From Actinomycetota bacterium (GTDB lineage: Bacteria > Actinomycetota > Actinomycetes > Actinomycetales > Actinomycetaceae): a stretch of 9,799 nucleotides of DNA. This document shows, piece after piece, positions 1 through 6,678 of the stretch (positions are counted from its first letter, which is position 1; each line of letters begins with the position of its first letter). The stretch lies in contig JAHYYD010000006.1 of the NCBI GenBank assembly GCA_019425105.1, positions 15,258-25,056 of the forward strand, read 5' to 3'. A program made the position numbers and the translations under genes. Below the pieces are notes generated by a model. That model was given only the letters and a program-made list of their open reading frames with translations. It did no database searches and was not told the origin of the DNA.

Positions 1-1730
1 CCGGCCACGGCCTCGGCCACGGCCTCGCGGGCACCAGCCACGGCCTCGGAGGTCGCCCCGCGCGCGCCCATGATCTGCTCGCGCACCTTCTTGCGCATGA
101 CCTTGCCCAGCTGCGAGCGGGGCAGCTCGCTCATGACGACGATCTGGCGGGGGAGTGCATAGTGGGCCAGGGACTTTTCCGCCCATTTGCGTAGGTCTGC
201 GAGGGTGACGGAGGCACCTGCCTCGAGGACGACGGCTGCGACGACGTCTTCACCGGACTCCCCAGCGGGTACACCAACTGCCGCAACATCCACAACGCCC
301 GGCATTGAACGCACGGCGTTCTCCACCTGTGTCGGGTAGACGTTAAAGCCGGAGGAGTTGATCATCTCCTTGCGTCGGTCAGCCATGTAGATGAAGCCGT
401 CACGTACCTGCACGAGGTCGCCGGTGCGTAGCCAGCCATCCGCCGTGAAGACTTCGGCGGTTTCCTCATCCTGGTTCCAGTAGCCGGAGAACACCTGTGG
501 GCCGCGTGCGATGAGTTCTCCGACCTCGCCATCGGCCACCTCGCGGGAGGGGTTTTCTGGATCGACGATGCGCACCTGCGTGGAGGGGAAGGGGATGCCA
601 AGGGCTCCGCGTGCGCGCGATGAGGCGAGAGGGGACCCAAGGATGATGGGAGAGGCTTCGGTCATGCCGTAGCCTTCGATCATGAGACCGCCCGTGGCGT
701 GCTCCCACTGATCGGCCAGCGAGGCCGAGAGAGGCATCGCACCCGAAAGGGAGAAGTGGATCGACGACAGGTCGACGTTTGTGCCTTCGGCCGCCTTGAG
801 GAGGCGCTCGTACATGGGTGGAACGCCGAGGAAGAACGTGCACGGCAGGCGGCGTTGGGCCGCCAGGACCAGTGCGGTGTCGAACTTGGGGAACATCGCG
901 ATCGTCGCACCCAAACGCAGGCCCGCCAGGAAGCCAATCGTGAAGCCGAAGGCATGGAAGAGAGGAAGGATGCAGTAGAAGACCTCGGCCCCCTCGTGGA
1001 GGACCGGTACCCACGCGATCGATTCTTCGACATTGGCCATGAGGTTGGCGTGCGTGAGTGCGGCGGCCTTTGGGACGCCCGTCGTTCCACCCGTGTGGAT
1101 AAGGAGAGCCACGTCATCCATGGCGCACGGGCAGCTGCCCTGCCAGGGGGTGGCTGAGCGCATTGCGCGCGTCCAGGAGCGTGCCCAACCGGGACGCGGG
1201 CTTGCGAGCTGCTCGCGCTTCTCGCGCGCCGCCTTCACGGGCAGCTTCAGCGCCAGGCGCGAGGCCGTGGGCAGCGCCGACGTCAGGTCCATGGAGAAGG
1301 TGGTGTGGCCGCGCCCGAGGAACGTGAGTTTCTCGAGGGTTTTGGACCACGCGATCGTCACGCGTGCGCCGTGACGAGCGTACTCGCTTTCCAGTTCGCC
1401 TGCGGGGGCCAGGGGATTGTGCTCGACGACGACCGCGCCGAGCAGCATCGTGCCGAGAACGGCGATAGCATGCTGCGGGCAATTCGGCATGACGAGGGCA
1501 ACCCGATCGCCGCGGCGCACGCCCGCCTGGTGGAGGGCTCCCGCGCACCGGCGCATGTCATCGGCGAGCTCCGCGTACGTGAGCTGGCGCGCGAAAAAGT
1601 CGATGGCTGCGCGCTTCGGGTAGCGCGAGGCTACTTCCAGGACCATCTCGGGGATGGGCTGAGCGGGCGTTGCGATCTCGTAGGCGACGCCGGGTGCGTA
1701 CAGGGCGCGCAGCTGCGACGTGAGGTCCAT
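1..1730 (-). CDS. Long-chain fatty acid--CoA ligase (AMP-binding, ANL superfamily), 3' end outside the window
   Basis: Activates a fatty acid with ATP to an acyl-adenylate and transfers it to CoA; expected in the cytoplasm or at the inner membrane face. The visible 576 codons show the family motifs in order: P-loop IHTGGTTGVPK (211-221), GYGMTE (353-358), TGDL with the ribose-binding Asp438, the DRRKEMINSSGFNVYP linker (451-466) typical of long-chain ligases, and PRSQLGKVMRKK with the catalytic Lys543. The start is ATG at 1730, with AGGAGG four nt upstream. Most relatives end soon after the catalytic Lys, but here the frame runs at least 33 residues further into an Ala-rich tail (EAVA units) with no stop before the edge. 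The linker before the P-loop (about 178-203) is rich in Trp and Cys and is discussed as a possible frame problem. The family is certain; chain length and pathway cannot be told from sequence. Confidence 0.93.
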   Translation of the reverse strand, partial: MDLTSQLRALYAPGVAYEIATPAQPIPEMVLEVASRYPKRAAIDFFARQLTYAELADDMRRCAGALHQAGVRRGDRVALVMPNCPQHAIAVLGTMLLGAVVVEHNPLAPAGELESEYARHGARVTIAWSKTLEKLTFLGRGHTTFSMDLTSALPTASRLALKLPVKAAREKREQLASPRPGWARSWTRAMRSATPWQGSCPCAMDDVALLIHTGGTTGVPKAAALTHANLMANVEESIAWVPVLHEGAEVFYCILPLFHAFGFTIGFLAGLRLGATIAMFPKFDTALVLAAQRRLPCTFFLGVPPMYERLLKAAEGTNVDLSSIHFSLSGAMPLSASLADQWEHATGGLMIEGYGMTEASPIILGSPLASSRARGALGIPFPSTQVRIVDPENPSREVADGEVGELIARGPQVFSGYWNQDEETAEVFTADGWLRTGDLVQVRDGFIYMADRRKEMINSSGFNVYPTQVENAVRSMPGVVDVAAVGVPAGESGEDVVAAVVLEAGASVTLADLRKWAEKSLAHYALPRQIVVMSELPRSQLGKVMRKKVREQIMGARGATSEAVAGAREAVAEAVA

Positions 1731-1734
1731 CTGT

Positions 1735-1740
1735 CCTCCT
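1735..1740 (-). promoter_or_regulatory. Shine-Dalgarno of the acyl-CoA ligase
   Basis: AGGAGG on the minus strand, four nt before ATG at 1730 and part of the longer AAAGGAGGA. It fixes the start of the ligase. Confidence 0.8.
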
Positions 1741-1746
1741 TTGGGA

Positions 1747-1767
1747 ACGGTATACCTACGATACCGT
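1747..1767. promoter_or_regulatory. Operator-like inverted repeat over the ligase promoter
   Basis: A perfect inverted repeat, ACGGTAT - 7 nt - ATACCGT, ends 16 nt upstream of the ligase start codon. On the minus strand a possible promoter, TTAACG - 16 nt - TATCGT, places its -10 inside the repeat. A dimeric repressor bound here would block transcription. Arm length and spacing suit a TetR- or GntR-type regulator, families that often control fatty-acid genes in actinobacteria, but no regulator gene is present in the window and I do not match the site to a named operator. Confidence 0.45.
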
Positions 1768-1815
1768 AACCACGGCGTGCGTTAACCAGGTGGAAACGCG
1801 ATGAACGCGACAGTT

Positions 1816-3021
1816 TTACAGCGGCGTGGCGATCAAACGGATGGTCTCGGGCAGGTGGCTGAGCTCCTCGAGGGCCTCGCGTCCGAGGCCCGCCGAGATG
1901 TCGGTGAGCACGTAGCCGACCTCGTCGAGGGTGGCGAGGATCTGGGCGTCGACGTTGGCCTCGGAGGATGCGAAAATCTGGTTGACGCGCGCCATGACGC
2001 CCGGAACGTTGCGGTGGATGAGGCGCACGCGGTAGCGCGAGCGCTTGCCCACGTTCATCGTCAGGTTCGGCAGGTTCACGCTCATGTCGGTGGAGCCGCT
2101 GACCTGGTATTCGCCGATCTTCGCGGCGACGAAACGACCGATATCGTATTGGGCTTCCTCGGTCGAGCCGCCGATGTGGGGCGTGAGGATGACGTTGTCA
2201 AGGGTTGCCAGGGGAGAGGCGAACGGGTCGCCGTTGGCGCGCGGTTCCTCCGGGAACACGTCAATGGCGGCGCCGCCCAGGTGTCCGGAGACGAGCGCGG
2301 CGTGCAGCGCGTCGACGTCGACGACGTGGCCGCGCGACAGGTTGATGAAGAGGGCGCCGGGCTTCATGAGCTCGAACTCGACGCGACCGATGAGGTTCGT
2401 GTTGGATTCCTGGCCGTCCACGTGCACGGAGATGATGTCGGCTTCGCGCAGGACGGCTTCCATCGTCGGCATCTGCGTCGCGTTGCCCAGGGCGAGGCGC
2501 TCGGCGGCGTCGTAGAAGATGACGTTGAGGCCCATGGCCTCGGCGAGAACGGACAGCTGGGTTCCGATATTCCCGTAGCCGATGATGCCCAGGGTGTGGC
2601 CGCGCACCTCGTGGGCACCGTCTGAGCTCTTGTCCCACACGCCGCGGTGCAGGCGCGAATTCTTCACCGTGACGCGGCGCGAGAGGTCGATGATCTCGCC
2701 GATCGCGAGCTCGACGACGGAGCGCGTATTGGAGTAGGGCGCGTTAAAGACGGCGACGCCCATCTCGGTGGCCGTGGCCAGGTCGATTTGGTTCGTGCCG
2801 ATGCAAAAGGCACCGATGGCTTTGAGCTCGGGGCGCGCACGCAGCACGCGCTCGGTGACTTCGGTCTTGGAACGCAATCCCAGGTAGTCCACGCCCTCGA
2901 GAGCCTCGATCAGGTCATCTTCGGACAGCGCACCCTTGATGCGCCTTACCTCAATGCCGAACTTGGCGAAAATATCGTCGGCGACGTCGTGCGGGTTTTC
3001 CAGGAGCAGTGCGCGTGTCAT
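1816..3021 (-). CDS. serA: D-3-phosphoglycerate dehydrogenase
   Basis: Oxidises 3-phosphoglycerate to 3-phosphohydroxypyruvate with NAD+, the first committed step of serine synthesis; cytoplasmic. The 401-residue protein has the 2-hydroxyacid dehydrogenase layout: a split substrate-binding domain, the Rossmann motif GYGNIG (148-153), then the catalytic Arg230 (in NLSRGHVVD), Glu259 (DVFPEEP) and His282 (TPHIGGS). A C-terminal ACT domain follows (about 331-401) with His336, Asn338, PGV (340-342) and Asn356 at the places where the E. coli enzyme binds serine, so feedback inhibition by L-serine is likely. Length and plan are of the short E. coli type, not the ~530-residue mycobacterial type with an extra intervening domain. 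ATG at 3021 gives a full N-terminus; only a weak G-rich Shine-Dalgarno precedes it. It lies 59 nt after the helicase gene on the same strand. No other serine-pathway gene is in the window. Confidence 0.96.
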   Translation of the reverse strand: MTRALLLENPHDVADDIFAKFGIEVRRIKGALSEDDLIEALEGVDYLGLRSKTEVTERVLRARPELKAIGAFCIGTNQIDLATATEMGVAVFNAPYSNTRSVVELAIGEIIDLSRRVTVKNSRLHRGVWDKSSDGAHEVRGHTLGIIGYGNIGTQLSVLAEAMGLNVIFYDAAERLALGNATQMPTMEAVLREADIISVHVDGQESNTNLIGRVEFELMKPGALFINLSRGHVVDVDALHAALVSGHLGGAAIDVFPEEPRANGDPFASPLATLDNVILTPHIGGSTEEAQYDIGRFVAAKIGEYQVSGSTDMSVNLPNLTMNVGKRSRYRVRLIHRNVPGVMARVNQIFASSEANVDAQILATLDEVGYVLTDISAGLGREALEELSHLPETIRLIATPL

Positions 3022-3054
3022 GCCCCCATCATCGCAGACACGGACGCGAAGCGG

Positions 3055-3065
3055 GACACGGTGTC
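3055..3065. repeat. Short palindrome between helicase and serA
   Basis: GACAC-G-GTGTC, an 11-bp perfect inverted repeat in the 59-nt gap. It lies 34 nt upstream of the serA start, with a CTGACA (-35-like) hexamer on the minus strand overlapping it. It is too short and lacks a T-run, so it is not a convincing terminator. It could be a small operator or chance. Confidence 0.25.
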
Positions 3066-3080
3066 AGGGTGTGGTTGCTC

Positions 3081-5354
3081 CTACCACTCTTCCATACCGG
3101 CGGGCAGAGGTGCGCTGTGGACGACGTGGACGTCGTGGGTGGCACGCGTGAGCGCCACGAAGAGGTCTCCGACGCCGTCGTTCATGACCTCGGCGGGTTC
3201 GACGAGGACGACAGTGTCGAATTCGAGGCCCTTGGAGGCAACGGCAGACAGGAGGGAGACACGCTCGGAGAGCGCAGTCTCGCCGGCCACGTCGGCTCCC
3301 CACGCTCGGGCGCGCTCGTTGCCGACAATGATGGCGATGCGGCCACGGGAGGTGCCCGCCTCGCGGTCGAGGCGCTCCTCGGCTTCGCGCTGGGCCTGGG
3401 CGACGGCGCACCATAGTGGGCTATTTTCCCGCGACGAGGCCGGAGCCTCCTCGGGTGCGTCCACGTGGGTGACGCGGTAGCAGTCCTCAACGTCGCGTAC
3501 CGCAGTCATCGGGTACAGCACGGGCACGCCGGCGCGGGCGACCACGCCTTCAGCGAGGGTCGTGAGGGTCGCGGGCGTGCGGTACGAGACCGTCAGAGCG
3601 TACTCAGCTGCGAGGGCACGAGCTGCCGGGCCGAGAGCTTTCTCCCACGTGGGCGGACGCTTGTTACCACGCCGCTGGTCGAGGTCTCCCACGACCGTGA
3701 ACGAACGGGAGGGGCAGCGGCGCAGCAGGGCACGCCATGCCATCGGAGAGAGCTCCTGCGCTTCGTCGACCACAATATGGCCGTATGCCCACGTCCGATC
3801 TTTCGCGGCGCGCTCGGACAGGGGCGTCCACGAATCCTGTCCCGTGACCTGGTCAGCGAGCATCTGCGCTGTCACGATGCCGCCGCCCAGGTTTTGCGCT
3901 TCGATCGCTTCGCGGGCGCGTGCAACCGCACCGTCATCCGTCCCCCGCGACGTCGTGGAGGCGGTGGGCATGGGACCCAGAAGTTCTTCGCATTCGTCCA
4001 AGATCGGCACGTCCGACACCGTCCACGGCGCCGATCGCGGCCTCACGAGTGCAGCGAGTTCGTCGGGGCGCAGTGGCGAACCGGCCTTGCGGTTCGCCAC
4101 TGCCAACACCTCCGGACGCGCATAGAGTCGACGCAATAGCGTCTGAGCGCTCGTCGGCATCCACGCCGTGTTGATCGCGCGCCTACAATCCGCCGAATCG
4201 CGGATCTCGATGAGCCACGAGCGCTTCACTTCCGGATCGACGCCGCCCTCGGAATTGGCATCCCCGGCCTCGCGCGCAAGACGGAGGGCCAACACATCCA
4301 TGAGCTCGCGTGCAAAGGACTCGCGCGCCACGTTATGTGCGCGACCCGAGCGCTTCGCCCGGCGCCGCGCCGTCTCCACGTCGGAGCGTGAGAGCGTCAC
4401 CTCGCGGTTCCACACGCGTAGCACCTGGTCGCCCTCGGGCAGCTTCGCGAGCGCTCGCACTGCCTCCTTGACGATTTTCGCCCACGCCGGAAGCCCCTTG
4501 ATCCGCGCCACGGCCTCGTCGTCTTCGGCGCGAGCATGCACGCCCGGCACCAGGTCGCCCAGCGTTATGGACACGACACCCGTTTCGCCTAGGGAGGGGA
4601 GAACCTGCTCGATATAACGCAGGAACAGCCGCGACGGGCCGACGAGGAGGACACCCGAGCGTTCGAGGCGCTCACGGTGGGCATACAGGAGGTAGGCGAT
4701 GCGGTGCAGCGCGACAGCTGTCTTACCGGTACCCGGGCCGCCCTGAACGACCATGAGGCCCTTGTCGGACGCGCGAATGATGCGGTCCTGCTCCGACTGG
4801 ATGGTGGCGACGATGTCGCCCATACGGCCGTCGCGGGCTTCGCTCAGGGCGTGCATGAGCGCGCCCTCGCCCTGGAGCTCCAACCCCGATGCGTGCGACG
4901 CATCCAACAGTTCGTCCTCCAGGCCGGTCACTCGGCGGTCACGCGTCGAAATGTGGCGGCGCCGAACGACACCGTCCGGCTCAGCCGACGTGGCCTGGTA
5001 GAAGGGGCGTGCGGCCGGAGCGCGCCAGTCCACGAGGAGGGGAGTGCCGTCCTCCTGCGACAGGGACAGGCGACCCACGTGACGCACCGAGCGATCCACC
5101 ATGTCGAGACGGCCGAAGACGAGGCGCTCTTCCACGCCTTCGAGGCGGGCGGCCATTTCACCCAGGTGCGCGGACAGGGCCTCGCGTTCAGTCCAGCCCT
5201 GTGCGTTACCGACGCCGTGCGTGGCGTGGACGCGCCCCTGGCGCTCGCGGTAGGAGGCCCGCAATGCGTCCAGTCGCTCATACGCGCGGTCGACGAAGTC
5301 CTGTTCGGGCAGTGGAAGGTCGGTCGACGACTCATCATGAGTGTTCGTGGCCAT
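3081..5354 (-). CDS. helR: HelD/HelR-family RNA polymerase recycling helicase (UvrD-like superfamily 1)
   Basis: ATP-driven motor that binds stalled or inhibited RNA polymerase and releases nucleic acid; actinobacterial HelR members also dislodge rifampicin. The protein has 757 residues, usual for the group. An N-terminal charged helical segment (about 15-95) is followed by the HelD signature VDWRAPAARPFY (109-120), Q-motif region TIQSEQ (184-189), Walker A GGPGTGKT (205-212, Lys211), a long helical insertion, PWTVSDVPILDE (443-454) in the region of the primary-channel loop, DEAQ (530-533), VGDLDQ (555-560), SYRTP (590-594), SKGLEFD (707-713) and VALTRA (733-738). ATG at 5354 is chosen because AGGAGGAG sits directly upstream; the frame stays open to 5711 but that part is not protein-like. 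The HelD family is certain. Whether it is the rifampicin-displacing HelR subtype is inferred, so the symbol is tentative. It diverges from the PAC2 gene. Confidence 0.9.
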   Translation of the reverse strand: MATNTHDESSTDLPLPEQDFVDRAYERLDALRASYRERQGRVHATHGVGNAQGWTEREALSAHLGEMAARLEGVEERLVFGRLDMVDRSVRHVGRLSLSQEDGTPLLVDWRAPAARPFYQATSAEPDGVVRRRHISTRDRRVTGLEDELLDASHASGLELQGEGALMHALSEARDGRMGDIVATIQSEQDRIIRASDKGLMVVQGGPGTGKTAVALHRIAYLLYAHRERLERSGVLLVGPSRLFLRYIEQVLPSLGETGVVSITLGDLVPGVHARAEDDEAVARIKGLPAWAKIVKEAVRALAKLPEGDQVLRVWNREVTLSRSDVETARRRAKRSGRAHNVARESFARELMDVLALRLAREAGDANSEGGVDPEVKRSWLIEIRDSADCRRAINTAWMPTSAQTLLRRLYARPEVLAVANRKAGSPLRPDELAALVRPRSAPWTVSDVPILDECEELLGPMPTASTTSRGTDDGAVARAREAIEAQNLGGGIVTAQMLADQVTGQDSWTPLSERAAKDRTWAYGHIVVDEAQELSPMAWRALLRRCPSRSFTVVGDLDQRRGNKRPPTWEKALGPAARALAAEYALTVSYRTPATLTTLAEGVVARAGVPVLYPMTAVRDVEDCYRVTHVDAPEEAPASSRENSPLWCAVAQAQREAEERLDREAGTSRGRIAIIVGNERARAWGADVAGETALSERVSLLSAVASKGLEFDTVVLVEPAEVMNDGVGDLFVALTRATHDVHVVHSAPLPAGMEEW

Positions 5355-5356
5355 GG

Positions 5357-5364
5357 CTCCTCCT
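5357..5364 (-). promoter_or_regulatory. Shine-Dalgarno that sets the helicase start
   Basis: AGGAGGAG on the minus strand immediately before ATG at 5354. It decides the start against longer in-frame options reaching 5711, which would run through the divergent promoter region and into the PAC2 gene. Confidence 0.8.
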
Positions 5365-5430
5365 CGATTCTGTGGCCCTCTATTGTCCCCTACTTTTGCC
5401 TTCGGCGCTTCCAGTACGTCGGGCGTGTGC

Positions 5431-5448
5431 GGACTTCGCCCCAAGCTC
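5431..5448. promoter_or_regulatory. Candidate degenerate rifamycin-associated element (RAE-like)
   Basis: The plus strand reads GGACTTCGCCCCAAGCTC, an imperfect inverted repeat (ACTT...AAG core) about 77 nt upstream of the helicase start. From memory, the published RAE, a 19-bp palindrome upstream of rifamycin-resistance genes including helR in Streptomyces, reads GGGGCTTGCGGCAAGGCCC. With two gaps the match is about 13 positions, with the CTT/AAG arms kept but their spacing changed by one. It is suggestive only because of where it lies. Confidence 0.25.
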
Positions 5449-5529
5449 AAAAACGGCTCCCGAGTGACGAGGCGGGGGCGACGCGGGTACGTTAGACACG
5501 AGGCAGAAGCATGAGCATGAGGAGGAGAC

Positions 5530-6606
5530 GTGAGTATGAAGGCCACTGACCTGTATGCCGACGGTCCCGCCGCCGGTGCGAAGGCGAAGATTCTCCTCAT
5601 CCACTTCGATGGGGCGATTGACGCTGGTGCCGCTGGGCGCATGGCGATTGGCCAGCTGCTGCGTTCCCTGCACAACGAGCGGGTCGCCACGTTCGACGCC
5701 GATACCCTCATGGACTACCGTTCCCATCGGCCTATTGTGACCGTTGACAACTGGGTGTCCTCCCCGGACATGGTGATGCCCGAAACCGTCCTCGACCTCG
5801 TCGAAGACGACATGGGGAACCCGATCCTGGTCCTGCACGGTGCCGAACCCGACGCCCACTGGGAGTCGTTTACCGCCGCGATCCGAGAGATCTGCGAACG
5901 CGCGGGCGTGGAAATTACCTTCTCATTGCACGGCGTCCCCTCGGGGGTTCCTCACACGCGTCCCACGCCCGTCCACGTGCAGGCGACCGACGAGTCGCTG
6001 TTGCCCCCGGGGTCTGGCGCGATCTCGAATCACATGCAGTTCCCCTCGCCGCTGTCCACGTTCATGCAGATTCGTATGGGACAGCAGGGGATCGGTGGGC
6101 TCGCGCTCCTCGGCGCGGTTCCGTACTACATGGCGGACACTGGTTACCCGGCCGCGTCCTCTGCTCTGTTGACCTCATTCGCCAAGTTCGCGGACCTTTC
6201 GCTGCCCGTCGGCGACCTCGAGCAAGGTGCTGCGCAGGATCAGGAGAACATCGCCAAGCTCGTCGAAGGCAATCCGGAGATTTCGCATACGGTGTCCGCT
6301 CTTGAGGAGCACTTCGATGCGTGGACCGGCGGAACGGGTGCGATTCCGCTGCCTGGCATGGGACAACCTCCGATGACCAGCGGCGACGAGAAAGCACCGA
6401 AGGATATTGGCGACGTGATCGAGGCCTACCTTGCGCAGGTCTCCCGTGCCCAGGACGAGGAGATCGAGTCGGTTCAGCGGGCACCGCGCACCGAGGAGTC
6501 CGCCGAACCCGCCAAGCCCGACACCGTTGAGGATGTCCTCGCCCGCGTTGAGGCACGCCGCAGGGGGCAGGGACCCGGCCCCTCGTCGCCGCGCCACCGC
6601 GCCTGA
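5530..6606 (+). CDS. PAC2-family protein (proteasome-assembly-chaperone-like)
   Basis: Matches the actinobacterial PAC2 family, whose mycobacterial member Rv2125 has a known structure but no settled function. Seen in the 358 residues: the N-terminal strand-loop ILLIHFDGAIDAGAAGRMA (21-39), FDADTLMDYRSHRP (55-68), GAEPDAHWESF (104-114) and HGVPSGVPHTRPTP (134-147), all in family order, then an Ala/Gly-rich YPAASSALL segment (206-214). The last ~75 residues are charged, Pro-rich and probably disordered. No signal peptide or membrane helix is visible, so it is cytoplasmic. GTG at 5530 gives MSMK; ATG at 5536, nine nt after GGAGGAG begins its pairing region, is an equally good start. The name does not prove a proteasome: none is encoded here. 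It diverges from the helicase and converges on the methyltransferase-like gene with a 72-bp gap lacking a clear terminator. Confidence 0.88.
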   Translation: MSMKATDLYADGPAAGAKAKILLIHFDGAIDAGAAGRMAIGQLLRSLHNERVATFDADTLMDYRSHRPIVTVDNWVSSPDMVMPETVLDLVEDDMGNPILVLHGAEPDAHWESFTAAIREICERAGVEITFSLHGVPSGVPHTRPTPVHVQATDESLLPPGSGAISNHMQFPSPLSTFMQIRMGQQGIGGLALLGAVPYYMADTGYPAASSALLTSFAKFADLSLPVGDLEQGAAQDQENIAKLVEGNPEISHTVSALEEHFDAWTGGTGAIPLPGMGQPPMTSGDEKAPKDIGDVIEAYLAQVSRAQDEEIESVQRAPRTEESAEPAKPDTVEDVLARVEARRRGQGPGPSSPRHRA

Positions 6607-6678
6607 GGGAGATGCGTGGGCGGCTAGTCTGAGCTCATGCCCTGAAGCCGGTGTATCCGCCTGCGCGCCACGGCCTCG

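Larger units (their letters stand above)
5355..5529. promoter_or_regulatory. Divergent promoter region, helicase / PAC2 gene
   Basis: 175 bp without a gene between two divergent starts, so promoters in both directions are expected. For the helicase (minus strand) a GACAAT -10-like hexamer lies at 5382-5387, giving a short leader that carries the Shine-Dalgarno; no good -35 is seen. For the PAC2 gene (plus strand) GTGACG and TACGTT spaced 18 nt (about 5464-5493) are a weak match. Positions 5431-5448 hold a rifamycin-element-like sequence listed separately. Confidence 0.5.

Noticed and set aside
1801..2625. Long plus-strand open frame across serA
   Set aside because: It is the antisense shadow of serA, whose catalytic and ACT motifs are complete on the minus strand. 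The frame is open because of GC-rich codons, with no ribosome site or protein-like pattern.
4507..4518. Further copies of GCCACGGCCTCG (also near 6668) as a dispersed repeat
   Set aside because: The copy in the helicase encodes EAVA like those in the ligase tail, and the motif is low-complexity GC-rich; five copies in such DNA can arise by codon bias.
4677..5495. Long plus-strand open frame opposite the helicase
   Set aside because: Antisense shadow; the minus strand carries Walker A and the HelD signature here.
5355..5711. N-terminal extension of the helicase (119 residues upstream)
   Set aside because: It overlaps the PAC2 gene and the divergent spacer, reads as low-quality sequence, and a strong Shine-Dalgarno points to ATG at 5354.
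6607..6678. Terminator between the PAC2 gene and the spermidine-synthase-like gene
   Set aside because: The 72-bp convergent gap has only weak, imperfect complementarity (GGCGG.../...CCGCC) and the small palindrome TGAGCTCA; no convincing stem-loop.
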